DNA of 25,291 nucleotides, taken from assembly GCA_905397405.1 (NCBI GenBank), contig CAJPVJ010000442.1:1-25291 (forward strand). The letters are read 5' to 3'. The notes below the pieces were generated by a model. That model did no database searches. It had not been told where the DNA came from and saw only the letters and a program-made list of their open reading frames with translations. Position 1 is the first letter of the stretch, and every line of letters begins with the position of its first letter. Of this stretch, positions 12,073 through 20,488 are shown one piece after another. The stretch is from Oppiella nova (Eukaryota > Arthropoda > Arachnida > Sarcoptiformes > Oppiidae). The translations under genes were made by a program, and so were the position numbers.

Positions 12073-12274
12073 AGAGAGAGAAATCACAATTAGAAGAACT
12101 TATTTAACGAAACTCTTGTTATCGTTCTTCAAATAAATTGTTATTTTGAGTCATTTTTCTTTTAATTTTTCTTTTACTTCTTATTTAAGAAGCGTTTCTA
12201 AAAAGAAAAGAGTTTAATATAAATAGGAGTAAAGGGATTGAGACATAGGGAACGGGTGATTATGAAAAGTACTG
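12073..12274 (-). repeat. Right copy of the ~200-bp inverted repeat
   Basis: Near-perfect reverse complement of 8665-8866. The outer end (…AAAAGTACTG at 12,274) stops one base before a 31-mer that is repeated across a single N, so this copy sits exactly at a contig edge. Its placement may therefore be an assembly decision, although the small sequence differences argue against a simple duplication of the same reads. Confidence 0.88.
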
Positions 12275-12275
12275 C

Positions 12276-12338
12276 AAATTAATCCATTATTCATGATTAG
12301 GAGGAANAAATTAATCCATTATTCATGATTAGGAGGAA
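12276..12338. repeat. Contig join: single N between two identical 31-mers
   Basis: Positions 12,276-12,306 and 12,308-12,338 are the same 31 bases (AAATTAATCC…AGGAGGAA), separated by the window's only N at 12,307. This is the usual footprint of two contigs that overlap by a k-mer length but were joined by a scaffold gap instead of being merged. One copy is probably not present in the genome. Confidence 0.92.
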
Positions 12339-13105
12339 TGGAAAGGGAGTCCAATAACACACAACGATCTGTAGTGTTGTGCGGAGTTTGAGTGCAAACA
12401 AGAAAACGATCGCAAAAAGAGAGTGAAATCGAGAGAAGAAATAATGAGATGAGGAGTAAAACCTGAGAGAAAATAAAGAGTTGGAGAAAAATAGTCGGAA
12501 TAAAGGGGAGAGGGTTGCAGTTGTTTACAAATTGCATGGTTTGGTGGCTTAGGTATGCTATTGGCATTGCATGCAATTCAGTGATTTTGGATGTTTTGCT
12601 AAAATCTCGAGTGTTTGTCAGTACTGTATAAGAGTTTTACCCGAAATTGATATTTTAATTGAAATTGCAGTGAATGACAACTGATATTTCACGGTTTAGA
12701 AAAACACGTTTATTATTCAATGAGAATATTGCATATAAAATAGTGCATTTAATTGCATAACTGATAAACAAATGAAATATTTTATAAGTAATTTAAATGA
12801 TATTAATCTTAATAATATCGTAACTCTACCACAAACTGTTTCACATTATCTATCAGTTATTATTTTAGTTATTTACTGAATAGTTCATGAGTTCTTTACC
12901 CCTTTTCATTAGTCTTTAATTATGTCTATTTTCACTGAAAATATTTCACAAATACATCGAATTTCACGTCAAACTAATAGTCAATTCGTGAAAATTCCTG
13001 CACTTATAGCTAATATTGAGAACATTTTGCTGTCTATTGAGTTAATGTCAACAAAATTCACATCATTTGAACATTAAATGTAAAACTTATACATTTATTT
13101 CGGTT
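12339..13105. other. Intergenic sequence, no gene seen
   Basis: Purine-rich on the plus strand to about 12,520, then AT-rich. The 85-codon minus frame 12,319-12,576 crosses the contig join, is very rich in Leu/Ser/Phe from pyrimidine-rich sequence and is not considered a gene. Confidence 0.5.
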
Positions 13106-13247
13106 TTATTGCTCAACATATCGTCTCTTTCTCTCGACATCATTGGCGTTGAGGACACGACAGAAGGCTCTGAACTGAGGGTCTATTATCTCAACCAGAG
13201 AAGGGTTGTCTTCATTGGTCGACAACACATTACACATCACTCCTCGG
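13106..13247 (-). CDS. Candidate terminal exon, unknown product (weak)
   Basis: On the minus strand a frame reads through a polar, globular-looking stretch (EDNPSLVEIIDPQFRAFC, then RVLNANDVERKRRYVEQ) to a TAA stop at 13,108-13,106. It is preceded by a pyrimidine-rich acceptor (TTTTATTTATAG at about 13,248) and the stop overlaps an AATAAA poly(A) hexamer. An ATG occurs at 13,237. A possible upstream exon on the same strand begins at an ATG near 13,663 (MSSELMNDKIDTKTTYG) with GT donors near 13,605, but no join could be proven. The opposite strand also has a 78-codon frame without an ATG. No family was recognised. Confidence 0.25.
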
Positions 13248-13850
13248 CTATAAATAAAAGATTACACCAAACCGTCAGACCTATTGAGCGAAGATATATT
13301 TAAATACAATACTATGTTGTGATCTAAATGAAGAAAAAGAGATTTTATGTTTTGTGTGCTTTTCTGTAGAAATCAAATAATTTATGAGAAGATTATTTGA
13401 CTAAAAGATGAATTGAGAGCTTGTCTTAAGAGGAGGACACAAATACCTCTTTATTGATGAGAATTTAGTGAAAAATTGAAAACTTTTTTACGAATGACTA
13501 TTATATACATTAGAGTGGAGTAACTCTAATAATACTCTACTTTTAGTGTTATTTGGATATAAATATCTCATTCAGTGTTACGACAATTGAGAGCACTTTC
13601 ACCTCTAATGGCACCATATGTTGTCTTTGTATCGATTTTGTCATTCATTAGCTCTGAAGACATTGTGAGAGAAGTACTCGAGAAACACAACACAATACAA
13701 TATATTATATATTCATATTGTTTAATACCAAATATTACCTCCCATTCCATTAATATATAATATATTCGGTTTCCCCTTATAATAAACCTTTCGTACAATG
13801 CCATTGAAGTTAACGATTGTTAGGAATTGTTAGATATTCGTTGATATGAC

Positions 13851-13854
<4 letters not shown>

Positions 13855-13883
<29 letters not shown>
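13855..13883. repeat. GA dinucleotide microsatellite
   Basis: A pure GA run of about 14 units. Confidence 0.96.
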
Positions 13884-13885
<2 letters not shown>

Positions 13886-14699
13886 ATAAAAGTCGGAAAC
13901 CAATTCAATGAAACGTAAAGAATTCAACTAAATTTGCAAATTAGGCTCTTTATTGAAGCCCTAAAGAGAAACTTATTTTAATAAAAGTCTCACATTTATA
14001 GTATATTTGACGCCTAAGAAAAGCAAAACTTGAGAATTGCTTTAAATGTTAAGATATTTTTTATTACTTACACATTATTAGAGTGGAAACAATTGATTGC
14101 AAACCCGAGTTGTTGTGTCCCTAAAGTTCCCTAATATTCTCCATCGCGTCTCCTTTTGGTCTCTCATTCCGTGTTTTAAAATAAAGGATCGATAAATAGC
14201 ATCAAAAATATAAAAACTTTTATAACCAAAAGCTGATGCAAAGCAAGTTATCTCAAATAAAGAGATAAAAATAAAAATAGATCTCAAATATGATATAATA
14301 ATACTATAGACTAAACAGCTATTTTTATGAGTTGTAAATTGTATTTAAAATTACGAAATTTACTTTAAATGTGAGCCCAGAATAAAAGTAAAGTAAATTA
14401 TATGAAACACCAAATATAAAGCAATATGATATATAAAATTGTGTAACTTATGACATGTATTACACTTATATTATATAAGAGAAATTCAGTGAACAGAACA
14501 TAAGAATATATATGAAAATTTTTATATGGTATAAAAAATTCTAGAATATTATATTAAAATAAAGTTATTCTCGTTTTCATACATAAATTTTTGTATATTA
14601 TATGAAGACTTTATTGTAAATAAAAGTGAAAAACCTTTTTCTCACTTCAGGCTATTGAGGCATTAAATGAATAAAAATGCAAACGAAACGTAATATAAA

Positions 14700-14744
<45 letters not shown>
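14700..14744. repeat. CT dinucleotide microsatellite
   Basis: CT run of about 22 units with one TTT interruption near 14,711, followed by CACT repeats. It yields a Ser-Leu frame on the plus strand, which is an artefact. Confidence 0.97.
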
Positions 14745-14748
<4 letters not shown>

Positions 14749-15437
14749 ACTCACTCGCAGTCACAGCAGTCTTTGGCTTTAAAAATATTTCATATAATAC
14801 TGGCTCTAATATTTTCACTCTATTATATTGATTTTAATCTAAAAAATATAGTTTCCATTGACTTAAGAAAACAGTGAGATATTTGCCACAACTTTTCAAA
14901 TATCTCACAGAAATATACGGTTTTATATATCAAAAGCGTTTTTGAGTGGAGAATAAAAGTTATTAAAAATAGATTTTATCGTTTTATACTGTATAACAAA
15001 ATACGATATCTTATATATTATTTCTATATTTATTTAAAAATTAATGTGTAGTTAAAGTAAATAGTTGTTATACTGTATTCAGTTCTCTCTCTAATTTCAT
15101 CCGAAATAGTGATTGAAAACTGGATAACATTTTTGGACTCACTATACACAGTATGTTTCATTTGCGGCAAAAAGTCCTTTATTTTGCCAATTATTTGCCA
15201 TTTATTACAAGAAATTATAACGAGAGAGAAAAATTTCTAATTTACTGTTAAACTTGTTGTGAGAAATCTCTTTAAAAATTCTTTAAACTATTTTCGATTA
15301 GAGATTGAAAGCAAAACTTTTTTGATTTAAAAGTAAAAATAAACTTTTTTGCTCTTCGATTGACTGATAAGATGAACACATTTTTAAAGTGATTTAAAAT
15401 ATAAAGAGTTAATTAATTTTTATTTTTATTTATTTAT

Positions 15438-15440
<3 letters not shown>

Positions 15441-15471
<31 letters not shown>
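15441..15471. repeat. GA dinucleotide microsatellite
   Basis: A pure GA run of about 15 units. Confidence 0.97.
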
Positions 15472-15473
<2 letters not shown>

Positions 15474-15950
15474 ATTAAAAGTAAAAATATAAATGCATTT
15501 TTATTTATTATTTTTCTTTCGTTTAAGTGAAACAAATTATTTTTCAAATACTTGTCATTTTTATATAGTAATCAGTTTTTGAAATCTGACAATTTGTTGA
15601 AAAACATAAATTGAATATTTAATATGAAATTCATATGAAGTGCATTGAATGCATATTAATATGTCCACAATTATTGTTAATACTATCTTAACTACCACAT
15701 TATGTATTGAAATACAAACTTTAGATTTAGCCTGGTCCAAACACTGTCCACACTATCATTATAGTATAAGTCTCTCGTATATTAAAATAAACATTGAACG
15801 CAATTCCTCACAACAGAAATTCAAATTCAAAATTAATTAAAATAGAAATCAAACATTCAATTAAAGGCTTACCGATTATGTGTTGATTGAGATTTACAGA
15901 CATTTTTACATTAAAAACAAATTCAAATGAAATACAAGTAATACTTACGC

Positions 15951-16303
15951 TTTAGTTGTGAAACCAATGATACAGAAGATTGACGACGGACTAATGGGTG
16001 CCGACTGTCCACTCACGGCATGTCTTAGGAAACGGACGATTAGTTTCTCGCGTCAACTGCCACCTCCTGTGCCCTCCGATCCCCGGGTCAGTCGGACTGT
16101 CCAGACTCCCAGCACCTGAAGCCAGTGACCCCTCGGACTATCCGGACCAGTGGTCTGTCCGAACTCCCAGCACCAGAAGTCACTGACTTCCCGGACTGTC
16201 TGGATTCCCAACACCCCTGACCCACACCCACCCCTTTCCCTCGGAGGGCACTCCTCACATCTCGGAGGCTTAGATCCCTCACCAACCGTTCCGTTGGTAT
16301 GAC
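15951..16303 (+). other. GC-rich island, possible upstream exons of a Cys-rich protein gene
   Basis: Composition shifts sharply from AT-rich to GC-rich at about 15,950, right after an acceptor-like ACTTACGCTTTAG. A short plus-strand frame runs from ATG 15,967 to TGA 16,119 (50 codons, including GADCPLTACLRKR). It contains a Cys-Pro-x-x-x-Cys motif like one in the candidate exon at 16,588. A GTAAGA donor-like site lies at 16,304 after a codon in phase 0, matching the phase of that downstream acceptor. The tandem repeat at 16,094-16,220 lies inside. On the minus strand the same DNA ends in a GTAAGTATT donor-like string, so the coding strand, if any, is uncertain. Confidence 0.25.
16094..16220. 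repeat. 41-bp imperfect GC-rich tandem repeat
   Basis: Unit GGNCTGTCC-ACTCCCAGCACC-GAAG… : copy 1 at 16,094-16,134, copy 2 at 16,152-16,192, and a partial copy 3 from 16,193. A 17-bp extra piece (GGACTATCCGGACCAGT) between copies 1 and 2 resembles the start of a unit. The GGACTGTCC core is also seen at 16,002 and 16,816 and in related form near 17,740. Confidence 0.8.
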
Positions 16304-16587
16304 GTAAGAACTACTCAATGGGCGTCGGGAGGCATAGAATCCACGATCTCTTAACTGTTTGTCTCTTTGTATGGGATTTCGGGAGATTCGGTCCCAACGG
16401 CACAGCCATAGGTAGTCATGAGATGACCAGTCGTTTACCGCAACGGATGTCTTAAGCCAAGGGTAGGTCTCCTGTGAATCGGTGTCTCATCTCTTGTTGA
16501 GAGTCATTGACGGGTCATCTGTGGATCGCTTCTGACTTAAGACGTGTTGTGGCACTTCCTCTACTCCTCACTCTCTCCACTCCGCAG

Positions 16588-16860
16588 ACAATCTCTAATG
16601 ACTTCCAATACTACTTGAGGAGGAGGAAGGCGTGCCCTCAGAGCCCGTGTCTATCGCTATCTGTGTTGAGGAACTGGTGTTCCTGTGGTCAGTATTATAG
16701 ATTTGGTGCATATCTGTTAGGATACAAGAAATCAATGATTAGTATTGAATGTCTGACGAGAAGTTGTCCAACGGATGCATCAAATGTCTGTAAATCTCAA
16801 TCAACACAACAAGACTGTCCACAACTGGCCGTAAACCCTGTGATTGGTTTCATAGACTAA
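16588..16860 (+). CDS. Candidate 3'-terminal exon of a Cys-rich, probably secreted protein
   Basis: A long polypyrimidine tract ending CTCCACTCCGCAG gives a strong splice acceptor before 16,588. The following frame (phase 0) encodes about 90 residues and ends at TAA 16,858-16,860. Eight cysteines are arranged mostly in pairs: C-P-x-x-x-C, W-C-S-C, E-C-x-x-x-x-C, V-C and D-C-P. This even number and spacing suggest disulphide bonds in a secreted domain, though no known family was recognised. An AATAAA signal 70 bp downstream supports a 3' end. Read without an intron, the pyrimidine tract would encode a hydrophobic LPLLLTLSTPQ that mimics a signal peptide, but that frame has no ATG upstream. Earlier exons may lie at 15,951-16,303 and are unproven. 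Confidence 0.4.
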   Translation, partial: TISNDFQYYLRRRKACPQSPCLSLSVLRNWCSCGQYYRFGAYLLGYKKSMISIECLTRSCPTDASNVCKSQSTQQDCPQLAVNPVIGFID

Positions 16861-16929
16861 AACTGATTTGAGTTTAATTTATAAAGATTTCAATTTTATT
16901 GTTATTAAAGTTTCGAAAATTATAAATGT

Positions 16930-16935
16930 AATAAA
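16930..16935 (+). terminator. Poly(A) signal AATAAA
   Basis: Canonical hexamer 70 nt after the TAA of the candidate Cys-rich exon, preceded by ATTAAAG at about 16,904. Such hexamers are common in AT-rich DNA, so its weight depends on the exon call. Confidence 0.4.
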
Positions 16936-18499
16936 CTTTAAATTATTTGCAGTCCTATTGCTATGCATTGCTATTATCAGAGAAAACGGTGTAAAGTATT
17001 ATATTAAATGAATAAAAGGATGGGAAGGGTAGCCTGGGAATGAACCCTTGATATTCATTTTATTTACTATTAAAAATGTTTTTATTTAGTAATTTATATA
17101 TCAAATATAACATAAGAATTAATATTAATAAATAAATGTTGCTTTTTATTTTTTTTAAATATCATTTTATTGAGTATTTATTTATTAAATGTAACGAAAA
17201 TCAGATCCCAAACCACTGCTACCATACGTTCCTGTGTTCACAACAATTATGTGTCCAATCGTTATAACCGTTCAAATCTACGGTAAATCTAAGGCTCACT
17301 TCATATATCACAACCGATTCCACTGTTTCCTACCATTCAATGCATTCCACGGTTTGTGTCATTGGGTCGGAGGAAAGGCGTCTGAAAAGTAAAAGAAAAC
17401 AAAATTAATTCACAAACAAAAGCATACAATGAGTTGAGAGTTGGGTTGATGTCCAGCCGTCCGACAGTACTGTCAGCGCTGACCACCAAATGCTATGCAA
17501 GAAGTCGTCGCCACAAGTGATGTGAGGGGGAAGTCGTATGAAAGGCAGGCATTGACTGAGAGCCCAGTGATGGTGGACAGGGAGCTACCGGTCTGTTGTG
17601 TGACTACCACGAGGACATGCGAAAGGGTGAGAGGTATTCCGATAGGTATTCACCGGTGGATGCGATGCACCGGACCTAAGGACCATCCCATCGACACGTC
17701 GACCGATATATCAGATAAACAGTATATACCGGACGGACAGTCAGACCGGACAGTCCTCTGCCGGGCTATCGTCCACCGGAGCCTCAGACGAATACATCAC
17801 TATTAGACCACCGCATGAACCGGAGCTCACAAACAGCCGGTGCTCACGACTGGCCACTACCTCAGGGCTCATCGGCACTACTGCCGACACCACCACTCAT
17901 ACCGACGCCAATGCCATCACTGGATCTTCTGGTGACTTGAGTGCAGACAACAGATTTGGTCTGAAACTGATTTTTAAACCCAAAACTCATTCAATTGTTT
18001 ATAAATTGTCATTAAAATTGCAAAACTTATTAAAAGTTTTATTTGAGATTTGAGTGAAGAATTGGTTGAATATAACACATAATATAAAATGCAAATATTA
18101 TTATCTAGATCAACTCAATTAAACCAAAACTTAATTCAACACCCATTCAATTTTATATAAAGTCAAAGCATTCATACAATTGTAATAAACCTAACAAAAT
18201 GACCTTGTTCAATAAATCAATTTTTGTTTCAAACTTTTTTCGCTCAAAATTAACTATAATTTCACATAATATGAGGAGTGGTGTCCTCTCGTGTTACCAG
18301 AGATTACTATATAAACCAAAAACCACTCAATTTTCAAATCAAAATCAAATTATTTAATCCCAATATTAATACAAATGTTTGTCACATAAATGCCAATACT
18401 TTGTGCCCCTTATTGTGAGACATTGTAATAAAGTTAATAAGAAACCCTGTTCACTGCACTTACACCCAAACACACGTTAATTAGTAATCATTTATACGA
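16936..18499. other. AT-rich sequence with a second GC-rich island (17,190-17,960)
   Basis: AT-rich up to about 17,200 and after 17,970, GC-rich between. On the plus strand one frame is free of stops from 17,646 to a TGA at 18,051 (135 codons, Ser/Thr-rich, no ATG near its start). On the minus strand a very strong acceptor (TTTTACTTTTCAG, before 17,381) precedes a frame containing VSLRFTVDLNGYNDW with one TAG inside. The candidates lie on opposite strands and neither has a complete structure. The island could be exons of an unrecognised gene or a decayed gene. No F-box-like first exon for the downstream gene was found here. Confidence 0.35.
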
Positions 18500-18658
18500 A
18501 TGGGTTGTAAATATTGGCGATATTTTGTTGTCTTAATCACAAACAAAACTTCACAAACAGTTTTAGGTTTGGTAACTGTCGTGTGTGGTGTTCTGTACCT
18601 CCTTCACCACATGTTAGTGGACGACAACCTCGTCTAGTACGCGGTGTAGGCGCCGTAG

Positions 18659-19789
18659 GGTCACCTCAAGAGCACATCCCGTGTCTGCAAGTTATGGCAG
18701 AACTGTTGCGACCGCGAAGTCCGCTATCGTTGCCATCGAGTTCTTGTGGACCATCTGTTCTACGGCTTCGCCATCGAGTCGTCGGTGTCTTCTGACGCGG
18801 ACGCCAACGACGACACGGAGAACAAGCCGTTTGTCTTAAGCGATCGCCAATCGGTGGTCAAACGGCTGTGCGATTACTACAAGAGTGACATCCAATTGAT
18901 CCCACAATTGGTGGTTATGTTTAACGCGAAGCTGAGTCGCGAGGAAGGCTGGTATGCGGCGCTCAAAGTGAACGCTTACCGCAAATATCTGCCCAAAGAC
19001 TGTCTGTTCATTCATTTGGAGACTCAGACGATAATCGGCACTTCAGACCACAACCGGTGTCCATATCCGGCCGCCAATGGTTTGGCCGGTATATCACACC
19101 TATTGCTGTCGAGGATTAGCGGTCTCGAGATTGACGTCTATTACGATCAAGAGATCTGTGAATCACTGAAAGCTGATCCCGACATGAAATGTATTTTGTA
19201 CTTCGAGTCCGCAAAAGACTACGACCGCAGAGACACTTCCGATCAGTACTTATGGCATAATTGCAATCATCACATGTGGGAAGTGATGAAACAAATGGAG
19301 TTTAAGTTGGCGTTTGGGGGCACAAGAGTCACCGCCATTGACGTCAGCGCTGGCTATGAGTCGGCCGAAGCGGAGAAGCCGTTCGCATGTATTGCAATCC
19401 GCGGCCCAAATGTGAGCGCCTGTAGTATCGAAATGAAGACCGGAAATCTCGAGTCCACTGAACGCCTGTTAACTGAATTCAAGTCGCGGCTCGGCTTTGA
19501 TGCGGACGACCGGCGACTGTCCACTACTTTTGCGTTTGTGTTTTGCCGTATAATACCCTACCGTTTCAACCGTTACTGTCATTTCAAAGAAGGCGAGTCC
19601 TCTCAACTCATTCATCGGATATTCCCGAACGTGATATTCGCGGGCGCTATCAGTGTCATCAACTTCGGACAAAACTACTGGCCCGGTATGCCTGTCCCCT
19701 CCCATGAGGAGAGCAACTATAAGACAACACTCTTTGACAGCACTATCATTGTGTTGATTAATATTCTTAAAAAGTCTTCATTTGATTAA
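18659..19789 (+). CDS. FBXO22-like: FBXO22-like F-box/FIST protein, 5' end unresolved (F-box interrupted)
   Basis: The frame is open for 376 residues to TAA 19,787-19,789, with an AATAAA 58 nt later. It begins inside the second half of an F-box (SRVCKLWQNCC, residues 7-17) and continues with the FBXO22-type FIST-like region. Landmarks are LPKDC (111-115), GLEIDVYYD (155-163), MKCILYF (176-182), LAFGG (217-221), RGPNVSACS (248-256), FPNVIFAGA (322-330) and a hydrophobic STIIVLI end (361-367). Order and spacing agree with human FBXO22, an SCF ubiquitin-ligase substrate receptor of about 400 residues. Immediately upstream the same frame continues but carries TAG at 18,635, 18,647 and 18,656. Either these are real breaks (pseudogene), or an intron ends at GTAG|GGT (18,658). 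An 87-nt in-frame candidate, 18,572-18,658, would join an ATG at 18,500 and give about 400 residues, but would drop the F-box N-terminal half. Codon use is GC-rich, unlike its neighbour. Confidence 0.75.
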   Translation, partial: GHLKSTSRVCKLWQNCCDREVRYRCHRVLVDHLFYGFAIESSVSSDADANDDTENKPFVLSDRQSVVKRLCDYYKSDIQLIPQLVVMFNAKLSREEGWYAALKVNAYRKYLPKDCLFIHLETQTIIGTSDHNRCPYPAANGLAGISHLLLSRISGLEIDVYYDQEICESLKADPDMKCILYFESAKDYDRRDTSDQYLWHNCNHHMWEVMKQMEFKLAFGGTRVTAIDVSAGYESAEAEKPFACIAIRGPNVSACSIEMKTGNLESTERLLTEFKSRLGFDADDRRLSTTFAFVFCRIIPYRFNRYCHFKEGESSQLIHRIFPNVIFAGAISVINFGQNYWPGMPVPSHEESNYKTTLFDSTIIVLINILKKSSFD

Positions 19790-19846
19790 CACATCGTTTT
19801 ATTAACTAAATATTATCTATATTTTTACCGATTATTTAATTATTTC

Positions 19847-19852
19847 AATAAA
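19847..19852 (+). terminator. Poly(A) signal AATAAA
   Basis: Canonical hexamer 58 nt after the stop codon of the GC-rich FBXO22-like gene, a normal spacing for a short 3' UTR. Confidence 0.6.
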
Positions 19853-20381
19853 TCTAGGAATTCATAATTTTTTTAAATTTTACACTAAATTATGTGCAAA
19901 AATCTCTTAATTATGTTATAATTATGATAATTATAGGGTATCTCTAAGCGAATGGCAATGTAATGCAACCATACATTGAATTGGTTTTTATAAAATTGCG
20001 CTAAACTTTTATATTGGATTTTGCGTTGAATTGCGTACAAAAACCTCTGTATTAATTGAAACTCGTATTAGAGGTGACTCTTACATAACAATAATGTATT
20101 ACTTATACATTGATTATAATTCACATTGAATTGAATTCACTTAATTTTAAATTTGGTTTTTATTCCAAAACTAGTCTTCATTTTGGAAATGAGAAACTTT
20201 TTTTCAAATATAATTATTATATCGCTTATCGATTAGATTATGAAACACTCATTTTGATGCCGGAATTCAAATGTTGTGTGAAATTTAATCCAAATTAGAG
20301 AATAATTTTGTTATATATCGTAATATTTTAATATTTTATAAACTTTTGGCTTGAATATAATTTTTTTAGCATTCAGTTGTG
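19853..20381. other. AT-rich spacer between the two FBXO22-like genes
   Basis: No coding region recognised. A 62-codon plus frame at 20,110-20,298 is Phe/Tyr/Asn-rich, as expected by chance. The segment should contain the 3' flank of the first gene and the promoter of the second. Confidence 0.5.
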
Positions 20382-20389
20382 TATAAAAG
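20382..20389 (+). promoter_or_regulatory. Possible TATA box of the second FBXO22-like gene
   Basis: TATAAAAG lies 107 bp before the preferred ATG (20,489), which would place the transcription start near 20,412 and give a 5' UTR of about 77 nt. No clear initiator is seen at the expected distance, so this is weaker than the promoter of the minus-strand gene. Confidence 0.35.
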
Positions 20390-20488
20390 TTATGTAATTA
20401 GCGAAATAAATAATGGATTTATAAATTGATTGACTGCGAGATAAGGGTGTTTTGGTTGGAAGTGTTTCGAGTGATATTTGTTTGTTTT

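Larger units (their letters stand above)
13248..15950. other. AT-rich intergenic sequence with three microsatellites
   Basis: AT-rich throughout. The minus frame at 13,568-13,804 contains the possible upstream exon mentioned for the candidate at 13,106. The other frames (14,078-14,287 minus; 14,677-14,877 plus; 15,649-15,840 plus) are AT-driven or derive from a CT repeat, and none is called. A strong GTAAGTATT donor-like string occurs on the minus strand at about 15,950, which on the plus strand reads as an acceptor-like CTTTAG. Confidence 0.45.

Noticed and set aside
8665-12274. Calling the inverted-repeat segment an intact DNA transposon
   Set aside because: The 8 bp outside the two ends do not match, no transposase is recognisable, and one end coincides with a contig join.
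12319-12576. 85-codon minus-strand frame
   Set aside because: Ends inside a duplicated 31-mer at the contig join, and its composition reflects purine-rich plus-strand DNA.
14677-14877. Ser-Leu repeat protein frames over CT/GA tracts (also 3543-3785, 5750-5995, 8535-8741)
   Set aside because: Products of dinucleotide repeats read in one frame, with AT-rich flanks and no other coding signs.
16507-16587. Signal peptide LPLLLTLSTPQ before the Cys-rich exon
   Set aside because: The hydrophobic residues come from a polypyrimidine tract ending in CAG, and the frame has no upstream ATG; a splice acceptor is the better reading.
18632-18658. 27-nt GT…AG segment that contains all three TAGs and keeps the frame
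   Set aside because: Far below the intron lengths otherwise seen here (67-97 nt) and too short for ordinary splicing; removing it would also delete the core of the F-box.
18514-18795. 93-codon plus-strand frame overlapping the FBXO22-like gene
   Set aside because: It is in a different frame from the F-box/FIST frame and has no homology to it; the F-box motif VCKLW is in the other frame.
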